From Paludisphaera borealis (GTDB lineage: Bacteria; Planctomycetota; Planctomycetia; Isosphaerales; Isosphaeraceae): a stretch of DNA of 64,000 bases. This document shows positions 1 through 7,908 of this stretch, piece after piece (within the stretch, counting starts at the first letter, position 1; every line of letters begins with the position of its first letter). The translations under genes and the position numbers were made by a program. Below the pieces are notes generated by a model that saw only the letters and a list, made by a program, of their open reading frames with translations, did no database searches and was not told the origin of the DNA. Location: assembly GCF_001956985.1 (NCBI RefSeq), contig NZ_CP019082.1, positions 2,914,001 to 2,978,000 on the forward strand, in the 5' to 3' direction.

Positions 1-27
1 GAATGGGAAGCGGATCGGAACGACGAC

Positions 28-1626
28 ATGGGTGACATGCTGAGGCCGTGGCGAGCCGGGTTGCAGATTCTCCTCCGCGAGTGGCGGACGGGCGTGCTGC
101 TGATCCTGCTCGTCGGACCGTTCCTGGCGTACATCGGCTTCGGCACGCTCTGGCTGATCGAACGCGGCTGGCTGCTGGTCGCGGTCATCGCGTGGATCGT
201 GGCCGGCGGGGCGTTCGCGATCCTCGCCGCGCGGTGGACGACGAGCGTCCGCACGGTCATGCCGCCGCTCGACTGGGACGCCCCGAAAACCTTTTCGCCA
301 CAGGACCGCGAGGCCTGGAAGATCGTTCAGGACGACGCCCAAGAGGCCGAAAAGCTGGCGATGGAAGCGCTCATCGACGGCGACCGCTACATCGAGACCG
401 GCCGCGAGCTGCTCAAGCACCTGGCCGCGCATTACCACCCGGATTCGACCCACCCGCTCGACGAGGTGCCCGTCGTCGAGCTGCTCACGGCCCTCGAACT
501 GGCCGCCGAGGACCTCGCCAAGCTGACCCGCCAGGTGCCCGGCGGCGACCTGATCACGCTGTCGCACTGGCGGCGGGCAATCCAGATGGCCGGCTACATC
601 TCGAAGGCCAACGACCTCTACGCCCTGGTCTCGCCGTTCCTCAACCCGCTCAGCGGACTAACCCGAATCGGCACTCGCGAGCTGATCGTCAAGCCGGCGT
701 GGAAAAACATGCAGCAGAATGTGCTGCGGTGGTTCTTCCAGGCCTACGTCAACCGGATGGGCGTCCACCTGATCGAGCTGTTCAGCGGCCGGCTGGCGAT
801 CGGCGCCGACCAGTACCGCCGACTGACCCGCCGAGGCTCGTTGCCTGCACTTCCAGACGGCGGCGACACGCTCATCATCGACGTCGTCGGTGCCCGCGAG
901 TCGGGGAAATCCCGTTTGATCGCCGCTGCCAAAGAGGTTTTCGAGGGCGACGACCGGCCGATCCGGGCGCGACTCGAAGGGATGGGGCTCGACGGCGCGC
1001 TCGTCGATCGGCTCAAGCACGTGCGGTACGTCGAGGTCCCCGGCTACTCCACACGGAGCACGCCCGAACACGACTCGCGAACCGACCGCAACACGCGCGA
1101 AGCGGCCGTCGAGGCGGCGGTCGGCTGCGACCTGTTGATCCTGGTCATCGACGGCCGCAAGAGCCTGCGACCGGCCGACGTCGCTTTCGCCGAGGCCTGG
1201 GACCGGTACTTCCTCCAGCACACCAACCGCGAAGCCCCGCCTGCCCTGGTTGTGGTCACGGGCGTTGATCGCCCCGAGTTCGGGCCGGTCTGGGCGCCTC
1301 CCTACGACTGGTCGGCCGGCCAGGGTGTGCGCGAAGCCGCCGTGCGGAACCTCTTCGACTCGCTCCGCGCGACCTTGCCGCCGGGCTTCTCAACGTTCGC
1401 CGCCGCCGGCCTGCCCGAGCAATCATCCTTCGGCATGGTCGAACACGTCCTCCCCGCCCTCGCCGCCCAGCTCCACCGCGCCGAACGCGCCGCGCTGTTG
1501 CGAAGGCTCCAGGCCGTGGCCAGCCGCTCCAAAGCGGGCCGCGTGATGAGCCAGCTCGGCCAGCAAGGCAAGCAGGTCTGGACCCATCTCAAGAACCGCC
1601 GCAAGAAGGCGAAGACGACGCCGTGA
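28..1626 (+). CDS. Membrane-tethered GTPase-like P-loop protein
   Basis: Unnamed planctomycete-type protein of about 532 residues. Two hydrophobic segments lie near residues 18-38 and 48-68, so the rest is probably cytoplasmic and tethered to the inner membrane. A P-loop GARESGKSR sits near residue 288, followed by a switch-like VEVPGYS (D-x-x-G replaced by P-G) and a TGVDRPE segment in the place of NKxD. This suggests a divergent GTPase of the HSR1/TRAFAC kind, with nucleotide specificity unproven. The reading frame is open to the window edge, so the true start could lie upstream. An ATG at 37 overlaps a frame-2 stop at 41-43 (ATGCTGA), an overlap form also seen at 27944, so 37 is a plausible start behind a cut-off upstream gene. 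It converges with the permease gene, 1 bp apart. Confidence 0.7.
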   Translation: MGDMLRPWRAGLQILLREWRTGVLLILLVGPFLAYIGFGTLWLIERGWLLVAVIAWIVAGGAFAILAARWTTSVRTVMPPLDWDAPKTFSPQDREAWKIVQDDAQEAEKLAMEALIDGDRYIETGRELLKHLAAHYHPDSTHPLDEVPVVELLTALELAAEDLAKLTRQVPGGDLITLSHWRRAIQMAGYISKANDLYALVSPFLNPLSGLTRIGTRELIVKPAWKNMQQNVLRWFFQAYVNRMGVHLIELFSGRLAIGADQYRRLTRRGSLPALPDGGDTLIIDVVGARESGKSRLIAAAKEVFEGDDRPIRARLEGMGLDGALVDRLKHVRYVEVPGYSTRSTPEHDSRTDRNTREAAVEAAVGCDLLILVIDGRKSLRPADVAFAEAWDRYFLQHTNREAPPALVVVTGVDRPEFGPVWAPPYDWSAGQGVREAAVRNLFDSLRATLPPGFSTFAAAGLPEQSSFGMVEHVLPALAAQLHRAERAALLRRLQAVASRSKAGRVMSQLGQQGKQVWTHLKNRRKKAKTTP

Positions 1627-1627
1627 C

Positions 1628-3262
1628 TCAGCGGTGTCGATTCCAGTCGAGGGCCAGCGGAGCCAGCGCGAACCGGCCCAGCGGCGAGGTGATCGCCGCC
1701 GCGCCGAGCATCCAGAAGGCCGAGAACGGCGGGTCGAACGGCGACGTCACCAGCCAGGCGAGCCCCCACATGCACAACGTGAACGCAAGCCAGATCGCCA
1801 ACGCTCCCGCCGTATAGGGGCCATCGATCAGCCGTCGGCCGATCGCTTTCCGAAAGCCGACGACAGCCACGATCGCCTTGAACGGCGCCAGCGCGACGAT
1901 GAACAGCGGGATTGATTCGATCAGCGTCGGCAGCCATTCGCGATGTCCCACAAGCCAGACGAGGGGAACCGCAAGAGCCATCGTGACCGCCGCGAACACC
2001 CAGGCGTGGGACTCGACGACCCATCGGCGTCCGGTCAGACCGAACGGGAGGCCGCTGGTCAAGCACTTCCACGAGAGCGCCGGCGTCAAGATCAGCGCGA
2101 GGCTCGCGATCAGCCACGCACTCCTTGCTTCATAGGGTCTGGCCGCTTTCCTGAGCAGCTCGACCGTGTCGAGCCAGGTTTCACTTCCAAGCACCGTGAC
2201 GGCGACGAGAACCACCACGACGCCCCAGGCCAGCAAGACGCTCGCAAGTGCATTGCGGAACTTGGCCACGACCAGCGATTGCGTCGTCATCGGCCGAGTC
2301 CCCATGAACCCAATCGACGGCGACCCCGCCCACCAGAACGGCTCGAACCGACCAAAACGCGCACTCACCGAGAGCGCCATCAGCGGCGGGCTCGCGAACG
2401 CAAGCGCGAGCAACGACGTGGAGAAGACCGGCTGCGTCGCCCGAAACGGCGTGGCCGCGAGGAAGACGATGAAGACCGCCAAGAACCAGAACGTGATCGA
2501 CGGCAGCATCCAGAGATGACAACGCGCCTCGAACCAGAGCTGCGCCGAGGCCGACGAGCCGAAACTTCGCCGACGCTCGAACGCCCCCGACGCGAGATTC
2601 ACGAGCTTCCCGCCTTTCAGGCGCGGCATCCAGACGTCGCCCCGTCGCGAACGCGACACCGCCCAGTAGGCGAGCCCCCAGGCCCCGAACAGGTAAGCGG
2701 TCAGGAGCAGTTCCCATGGAAAATCGATCTCGAAGACCAGTTTGGCCACGAGCGGCGGCATGGCGAGCGTGATGTAGACGGTCAGGCAGACGACCAGCCG
2801 ATACCAACTTGCGCCGAACGGACACCAGACCATGGCCTGGAGCCACGAGACCGCGGCGGCCAGTAGGAGGATTGGCAGTAGCATCGGCGGCGCGGCCGTG
2901 AAGCTGTCGGGGACGATCGCGACCGTCAAGAGCCAGAGGGTCGTGACCGTTGCGACGTTGAGAACCATCGGCCAGAAGGCCAATGTCGTCGCCGAGACCG
3001 GGAGCACGAACAGCCGCCGAGGATACCCCGACGCCAGGTCCCCCTCCCGGTCCAGGAACAGGATCGCGTTGAGGATGTATCCCGAGATCACCGACAGGAT
3101 CGCCACGGTCAGCAAGCGGATCAACCACCACTCGCCGCCGGACCAGGCGATGAGGGGACGACTTGCGATGAGCAGGATCGCGAGCGCGACGAGGACGGCA
3201 CGCATGCCGACGCGATGCCGAATCCACGGCTGCGCGATGATTGTGAGTCCAGGAGTGAGCAT
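1628..3262 (-). CDS. ABC-2 type exporter permease
   Basis: Polytopic membrane protein of 544 residues with about ten hydrophobic stretches, for example around residues 20-35, 48-70, 92-115 and 130-150. It is the last gene of a three-gene operon behind a GntR/YtrA-type regulator and an ABC ATPase, which supports a permease role in export (antibiotic, peptide or lipid; substrate unknown). The ATG at 3262 lies 3 bp past the ATPase stop, and a GGAGGG ribosome-binding site sits inside the ATPase 3' end. It is longer than typical YtrC/YtrD permeases, so it may combine two half-permeases or belong to another ABC-2 subgroup. Confidence 0.75.
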   Translation of the reverse strand: MLTPGLTIIAQPWIRHRVGMRAVLVALAILLIASRPLIAWSGGEWWLIRLLTVAILSVISGYILNAILFLDREGDLASGYPRRLFVLPVSATTLAFWPMVLNVATVTTLWLLTVAIVPDSFTAAPPMLLPILLLAAAVSWLQAMVWCPFGASWYRLVVCLTVYITLAMPPLVAKLVFEIDFPWELLLTAYLFGAWGLAYWAVSRSRRGDVWMPRLKGGKLVNLASGAFERRRSFGSSASAQLWFEARCHLWMLPSITFWFLAVFIVFLAATPFRATQPVFSTSLLALAFASPPLMALSVSARFGRFEPFWWAGSPSIGFMGTRPMTTQSLVVAKFRNALASVLLAWGVVVVLVAVTVLGSETWLDTVELLRKAARPYEARSAWLIASLALILTPALSWKCLTSGLPFGLTGRRWVVESHAWVFAAVTMALAVPLVWLVGHREWLPTLIESIPLFIVALAPFKAIVAVVGFRKAIGRRLIDGPYTAGALAIWLAFTLCMWGLAWLVTSPFDPPFSAFWMLGAAAITSPLGRFALAPLALDWNRHR

Positions 3263-3265
3263 GGT

Positions 3266-4183
3266 TCAGCCCTCCACCGAGGCGTGTCGTCGGCTTCCAA
3301 CCTGGGCCACGAAGATCTCGTCGAGCGACGGCGTCTGGTCCTCGACGATCCGCCCGCCGAGGCCGGCGGCCTGCATGGCGACTGCCTCGATCGGACCGGG
3401 GCAGACGGCCGTCCAGTCGCGGCCGAAGCCGTCGCAGACGACCGTTCCCGCCAGCGCGGGGGGCTGCGGCTGGGACTCGTCGAAGCGGAGCGTCAGGCGT
3501 CGATGCGATCGCTTGATCTCGTCGAGCGGGCCGGAAAGGACGATCCGGCCGCGATCGATGAGGGCCACCGAATCGGCCACGCGCTCGACCTCGTCGAGCA
3601 GGTGCGACGAGAAGAAGACCGTGCGCCCTTCCTCGGCGATCGTCCGGATGATCGCGGCCAGGATGTCGCGGCGGACGATCGGATCGAGGCCCGTCGACGG
3701 CTCGTCGAGGACCAGCAGATCCGGCCGAAAGGCCAAAGCCCCGACCAGCCCGACGCGCGCCCGCTGGCCTTGAGACAAGCTTTTGATCCGTGCTTGCGGG
3801 TCGAGATCGAAGTCGTTCCGCAGCCGATCGGCCAGGGCGACGTCCCACGTCGGATAGAAAGCCCGCAAGTAGTTGAGCAACTCGCTGATCCGCATCCAGT
3901 CGGGCAGGTCGCGGTCCTCGCTCAGATAGCCGATCCGCGACAGGACCTCGACCGGCTGCGTCACCGGATCGCCGCCGAGCACGCGGACCGTCCCGGTCTG
4001 CGCCCGGTAGAGGCCGAGCAGGTGCTTGATGAGCGTCGTCTTGCCCGCGCCGTTCTCGCCGACGAGGCCGAAGACCAGGCCGCGAGGGACATCGAGCTGA
4101 ACCCCGTCCAGGGCCAGCGAGCGGCCGAACCGCCGCGACAGGCCCGACACTTCGATCACGCCGTCCACGCCTTCGGTCGTCAT
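3266..4183 (-). CDS. ABC transporter ATP-binding protein
   Basis: ATPase subunit of 305 residues. It shows a Walker A motif GENGAGKTTL near residue 40, the signature LSQGQRAR near residue 138, Walker B LLVLDEPSTGLDP near residue 160 and the H-loop SSHLLDE. The roughly 90 C-terminal residues form the accessory region common in YtrB/CcmA-like ATPases. Its start codon overlaps the stop of the GntR gene (4180-4183), which implies translational coupling. It should power the adjacent permease. Transcription is probably controlled by the regulator encoded just upstream. Confidence 0.93.
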   Translation of the reverse strand: MTTEGVDGVIEVSGLSRRFGRSLALDGVQLDVPRGLVFGLVGENGAGKTTLIKHLLGLYRAQTGTVRVLGGDPVTQPVEVLSRIGYLSEDRDLPDWMRISELLNYLRAFYPTWDVALADRLRNDFDLDPQARIKSLSQGQRARVGLVGALAFRPDLLVLDEPSTGLDPIVRRDILAAIIRTIAEEGRTVFFSSHLLDEVERVADSVALIDRGRIVLSGPLDEIKRSHRRLTLRFDESQPQPPALAGTVVCDGFGRDWTAVCPGPIEAVAMQAAGLGGRIVEDQTPSLDEIFVAQVGSRRHASVEG

Positions 4184-4581
4184 GAGCCCCCCCCTTCCTC
4201 GCCGTTGCGCATCACCACGTCGCGCTTCCGGATCAGATCGAGCACGTCTTCCAACGACACGCCGAGCTGCCGCGATTCGGCGAGCAAGGCGTCGATCCGC
4301 TCGGCCAGGATCTTCAACCGCTCGCCGCGCGCCAACCGCGAGCCGTTGTCGGCGACGTACGTACCCGCCGTCCGCCGCTTCTCGACCAACCCCGCCCCCT
4401 CCAGCTCGCGATACGCCCGCGCCACCGTGTTGGGGTTGACCACGAGCTGCTCCGCGAGCACCCGGATCGGCGGCAGCTCCTCGCCGGCCGACAGCCGGCC
4501 CGAAGCCACCAGGTACTTCACCTGGTTGACGATCTGCAAATAGATCGGAACACCTTCATTCGTTGAGATGTGTATCCGCAC
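4180..4581 (-). CDS. GntR-family (YtrA subfamily) transcriptional regulator
   Basis: Short GntR repressor of 133 residues. It has a winged helix-turn-helix with the family's PPIRVLAEQLVVNPNTVARA segment at about residues 37-56, then a short C-terminal helical region without a large effector domain, which is typical of YtrA regulators of ABC exporters. The frame stays open to a TTG at 4596, but the GTG at 4581 fits better: a GGAG lies at 4589-4592, 7 nt upstream, and the protein then begins with RIHISTNEGVPIYLQI as in relatives. It heads the operon with the ATPase and permease, and the operator at 4606-4629 lies just upstream, consistent with autoregulation. Confidence 0.9.
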   Translation of the reverse strand: MRIHISTNEGVPIYLQIVNQVKYLVASGRLSAGEELPPIRVLAEQLVVNPNTVARAYRELEGAGLVEKRRTAGTYVADNGSRLARGERLKILAERIDALLAESRQLGVSLEDVLDLIRKRDVVMRNGEEGGGS

Positions 4582-4605
4582 GACGTGACTCCGCAAGCGG
4601 CCACA

Positions 4606-4629
4606 GTTGTATTAACACAATAATACAAC
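4606..4629 (-). promoter_or_regulatory. Operator palindrome of the GntR/YtrA regulator
   Basis: Perfect inverted repeat GTTGTATTA-N6-TAATACAAC (arms 4606-4614 and 4621-4629, spacer 4615-4620), AT-rich within a GC-rich genome and 25-48 bp upstream of the GTG start of the regulator gene. YtrA-type regulators bind palindromes upstream of their own operons, so this is very probably the autoregulatory operator. Assignment is by position and symmetry only. Confidence 0.8.
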
Positions 4630-4666
4630 AGGCGCAGACTGAGTCAAGGAGGGAATCCAGCTTTCT

Positions 4667-4738
4667 TATTGTAGCCGGGGAATGTGACCCCGGGCCGGGC
4701 CGGACGACAGGCCGGCCTCAAAGAGGCCGGCTACAATA
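4667..4738. repeat. MITE/REP-like element with nested hairpins
   Basis: A 72-bp element bounded by perfect 12-bp inverted repeats TATTGTAGCCGG / CCGGCTACAATA. Inside are two further hairpins: CCGGGG-N7-CCCCGG (4675-4693) and GCCGGCCTC-AAA-GAGGCCGGC (4711-4731). It sits between the GntR promoter and the 3' end of the convergent adaptor gene region. The second hairpin could also act as a transcription barrier, but there is no T-run after it. This resembles dispersed palindromic repeats of GC-rich planctomycetes. Copy number cannot be judged from one window. Confidence 0.65.
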
Positions 4739-4744
4739 GATGCG

Positions 4745-5917
4745 TCAGAACGGCGTGGCGCCCTGGGCGGGGGCGGGCGCTGGGGCGGAACGCTTAGGGG
4801 TCGGGGTCGTGCGTTGGCGAGTGGCGGGGGGATCGGCAGGAGCGGCGACCGACGCGTTCTGGCCGCGGCGGGCGGGGTCGGGGGTCGTGCCTTCGACGCC
4901 CGCGACACCCTGGCCGAAGCGAATGAGCGTGCCCGCGAGCAAGGGCGACGACGACGAGGCGATTAGGCCGTCGCTGGCGCGGAAGGCGCCGGCGACCTGG
5001 AGACGGTCGGGGCCGACCTTGCCCAGCACCTTGACCGGCACATTGGTGACGTACTCGTTGCGGATCACCTGCACTTGCGAAGGCTCGGCACCGGCCGTGA
5101 CGGGCTTGACCGCCCCCTTGGGAATCGTGGCGATCGCCGTGACGGGGAGGCTTGAACTGCGAACGCGGAAGCCGGGGTCAAGCTCGCCCTTGGGGTTGGC
5201 GACCTGGACCCAGGCGGTCGCGAACGGCGCGGCCAGCTCGCGAAGCGGCTTGTACTCGTCGGTCGTTGGGAGCGGCCCGATCGACTGGATCTTGGCGGTC
5301 TGATCCTGGTCCTCGATCTGGACCAACAGATCCCCCCCCGCCTTGGCGACGCGGCGGTCGACGGGTACCCACGACTTCAGGGCCGAGACGTCGGCAAGCT
5401 CGGCGATCACCGTTCCCTTGAGCACGAACTGGCCGGAGGTCACGGGGACCGCGACGATCCGTCCGGCGAACGGCGCGCGAAGCGTCAACCGATCGAGGGC
5501 GATCCGAGCCAGCTCGACGCGCGCCTCAGCCGCCTCGGCCTGGGCCAGCCCGACGGCGTCCGGAATTTGATGGATCGCGACCTGCGCCTGCTTTTCCTTG
5601 AGTTCCGCCTGGGCGACCTTGAGCCTGGCGCCGGCCTCGGCGCGGTCGAGTTCGGCGATCTGCTGGGTCTCGCGGACCGTCGAGCCCAGGCCGGCGTCGA
5701 GGCTGCGGATCAGCCCGTCGGCGGGAGCGACGATCAAGACCCGGCGAATCGGTTCGAGCGTCGAGACGATCTGGAACCGCTCGGGCATCGTCAACTCGAG
5801 CGGGACGGCGTCGATGGTCGCCGACGTCGGAAGGCTCTGGCTCCGCGCCTCAATCGTCGCGAGGACGGCGAGGCTGACGCACAGGACTCGGGCGCACGAT
5901 CCGGCTCGGGATTTCAT
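4745..5917 (-). CDS. HlyD-type periplasmic adaptor (membrane fusion protein), solitary
   Basis: 390 residues with an N-terminal signal peptide (about 1-28). A biotinyl/lipoyl-like half (VAPADGLIRSLDAGLGSTV) is followed by an alanine/glutamate-rich coiled-coil hairpin at about residues 90-135, then the second lipoyl half (LRAPFAGRIVAVPVTSGQFV) and beta-barrel domains. The last 60 residues are a proline/alanine/threonine-rich tail, unusual for the family. Adaptors normally bridge an inner-membrane pump to an outer-membrane channel, but no pump gene adjoins it. It may serve a pump encoded elsewhere or have a regulatory role. Confidence 0.8.
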   Translation of the reverse strand: MKSRAGSCARVLCVSLAVLATIEARSQSLPTSATIDAVPLELTMPERFQIVSTLEPIRRVLIVAPADGLIRSLDAGLGSTVRETQQIAELDRAEAGARLKVAQAELKEKQAQVAIHQIPDAVGLAQAEAAEARVELARIALDRLTLRAPFAGRIVAVPVTSGQFVLKGTVIAELADVSALKSWVPVDRRVAKAGGDLLVQIEDQDQTAKIQSIGPLPTTDEYKPLRELAAPFATAWVQVANPKGELDPGFRVRSSSLPVTAIATIPKGAVKPVTAGAEPSQVQVIRNEYVTNVPVKVLGKVGPDRLQVAGAFRASDGLIASSSSPLLAGTLIRFGQGVAGVEGTTPDPARRGQNASVAAPADPPATRQRTTPTPKRSAPAPAPAQGATPF

Positions 5918-6191
5918 AAGCGGCCTCGCACGGGAACGCGACGGAGAACGGAATCGCTACAGGGACTTGAGCATTCGCCGATCGATCATTCCCTCAAAGC
6001 TAATGAGCCGGCCAGCGGTCGTCAACCGGCTCTCGACGGCCGACGCCGGGCGGTCGCGACCGGTCGCTTGCCGCGAGCCTGTCCGCAGGCTATCAATCGT
6101 AACGGGAAAGAAGTACGATCGGCTTCATCCATCCGCCGGCATCTCTCTGCCGGGTTGACTTGATCGATCAACCGGGAAAGGCGAACGAAAC

Positions 6192-7550
6192 ATGGCGAGT
6201 GAGCAGGTCACGAGACGCAATTTCGTGGAGACGGCGGGCATTGCGGCGGGGGCCGCGGCGGCGTTCGGCGCGCCGGCGATCGGCCGCGAGGAGCCCCCGA
6301 GTCGTCGGTATCGGCTGGGCCTGATCGGGGCCGGAAGCCGTGGTGGACAGCTCCTCGACTCGTTCCTCGCCCAGAAGGACGTCGATATCGTGGCGATCGC
6401 CGACGTCGACGACCATCACTCCGGAAACACCGCCGACCGGATCAAGAAAGAGAAGAAAGGCGACAGGCCCAAGGTCAGCCGCGACTACCGGGCGATGCTC
6501 GACCGCAAGGACGTCGACGCCGTCATCATCGCCACGCCCGACCACTGGCACGCACTGCCGACCATCCAGGCCGTCGCCGCCGGCAAGGACGTGTACGTCG
6601 AGAAGCCCGTCGCGCACAACGTCGCCGAGGGCCGAGCGATGATCGCCGCGGGCCGCAAATACAACAAGATCATCGCCGTGGGCACCCAGCAGCGGTCGTC
6701 TTCGCATTTTCAGAAGGCCGTCGAGATCGTCCAGTCGGGCAAGCTCGGCAAGATCTTCTGGGTCCAGACCTGGAACTATGAGAATATCAGCCCGACCGGC
6801 CTCGGCCGATGCCCGGACAGCGAAGCGCCGGCGTGCGTCGACTACGACCGCTGGCTCGGCCCCGCGCCGCAGCGCGCGTTCAACCTCAACCGCTTCCACC
6901 TGCTGTTCCGCTGGTATTTCGACTACGCGGGGGGCATGATGAGCGATTGGGGCGTCCACCTCAACGACATCGTCCTTTGGGCGCTGAACTCGAAGGGACC
7001 GGAGAGCGTATACGCGACCGGCGGCGTGGTCACGTCGGACGACGACCGCGACACGCCCGACACGCTTCAGGTCGTCTACGAGTTCCCCGGCACGACGCTC
7101 ACGTACTCAATGCGCAAGGGGAACGGCCTGAAGTTCAACGGCCACGACTACGGCATCTTGTTCTGCGGCACCGACGGCAGCCTGATGCTCGACCGTTCGG
7201 GTTACGAAGTGATCCCCGACAAGACGGTGCTCCCTTACGGCATCAAGCTCGTCCACGGCGACCGGCCGCTCCGGAAGATCGACCTTGAAGCCTCGACGGC
7301 CAAGGGGGTCGACGGCCAAGACGCGCACGTCCGCAACTTCCTCGACTGCCTCGCCTCGCGCGCCAAGCCGACGACCGACGTCCAGACGGCGCACTATTCG
7401 ACCAACACCTGCCACATGGGCAACATCGCCTACAAGGTCGGTCGCAAGTTGTTCTGGGACGCCGCGACCGAGACGTTCAAGAACGACTCCGAGGCCAACA
7501 AGCACCTCGCGCGGGAAGCGCGCAAGGGGTACGAGCTGCCCGCCGTCTGA
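6192..7550 (+). CDS. Tat-exported Gfo/Idh/MocA-family oxidoreductase
   Basis: 452 residues. A Tat signal TRRNFVE followed by an alanine-rich hydrophobic stretch occupies residues 8-36. The Rossmann motif LGLIGAGSRGG starts near residue 43 and the family's conserved EKP appears as YVEKPVAHN near residue 137. The C-terminal half is the usual alpha/beta domain of the sugar or inositol dehydrogenase superfamily, which uses NAD(P). Planctomycetes carry dozens of such secreted paralogues, presumably for carbohydrate breakdown; the substrate is unknown. It is followed by a strong intrinsic terminator at 7573 and so is probably monocistronic. Confidence 0.92.
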   Translation: MASEQVTRRNFVETAGIAAGAAAAFGAPAIGREEPPSRRYRLGLIGAGSRGGQLLDSFLAQKDVDIVAIADVDDHHSGNTADRIKKEKKGDRPKVSRDYRAMLDRKDVDAVIIATPDHWHALPTIQAVAAGKDVYVEKPVAHNVAEGRAMIAAGRKYNKIIAVGTQQRSSSHFQKAVEIVQSGKLGKIFWVQTWNYENISPTGLGRCPDSEAPACVDYDRWLGPAPQRAFNLNRFHLLFRWYFDYAGGMMSDWGVHLNDIVLWALNSKGPESVYATGGVVTSDDDRDTPDTLQVVYEFPGTTLTYSMRKGNGLKFNGHDYGILFCGTDGSLMLDRSGYEVIPDKTVLPYGIKLVHGDRPLRKIDLEASTAKGVDGQDAHVRNFLDCLASRAKPTTDVQTAHYSTNTCHMGNIAYKVGRKLFWDAATETFKNDSEANKHLAREARKGYELPAV

Positions 7551-7572
7551 CGACGCGCGGCAACGATCTTCC

Positions 7573-7615
7573 GGCGAGCGAGGGCCGCGGCTCTCGCTCG
7601 CCTCTCTCCCTTTTT
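7573..7615 (+). terminator. Intrinsic terminator after the Gfo/Idh/MocA gene
   Basis: Perfect 10-bp stem GGCGAGCGAG / CTCGCTCGCC (7573-7582 and 7593-7602) with a GC-rich 10-nt loop, followed by a pyrimidine tract ending in five T. It lies 22 bp past the stop codon of the oxidoreductase and 16 bp before the next gene. Confidence 0.75.
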
Positions 7616-7630
7616 CGTCGAGACCGATTC

Positions 7631-7891
7631 ATGTCCCAAGCCCAAGCCGTCGGGCCGATCCTGCGCATCCTCGGGCTCGCTATCGAGCTGCTCGGCGTGA
7701 CGATCCTGATGCTCTCGGGGCGGAACGACGCCGTGGACGTCGGGTCGCGATTCGGGATCACCACGAATCAGATCTGGGGGACCGTGATCGTCGGCTTCGC
7801 GCTCTGGGCGACCGGAACCGCCTTGATCTTCGCGAGGAAAGGCCGAACCCAGCGCAAGGACGCCGCGGACCTGGACCGCGACGCCTCCTGA
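7631..7891 (+). CDS. Small two-helix membrane protein
   Basis: 86 residues with hydrophobic segments at about 9-31 and 48-68 joined by a short polar loop (GRNDAVDVGSRFGITTNQ), and a basic/acidic C-terminal tail. I do not recognise the family. The ATG at 7631 follows a terminator and it converges with the TPR gene at 7909. Lack of overlap with other genes and the clear membrane pattern support it as real. Confidence 0.6.
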   Translation: MSQAQAVGPILRILGLAIELLGVTILMLSGRNDAVDVGSRFGITTNQIWGTVIVGFALWATGTALIFARKGRTQRKDAADLDRDAS

Positions 7892-7908
7892 CGCCCGCGC
7901 GGCTCGGC

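Noticed and set aside
1943-2866. 307-codon + frame
   Set aside because: Shadow of the ABC permease; arginine-rich, no hydrophobic pattern and no conserved motif.
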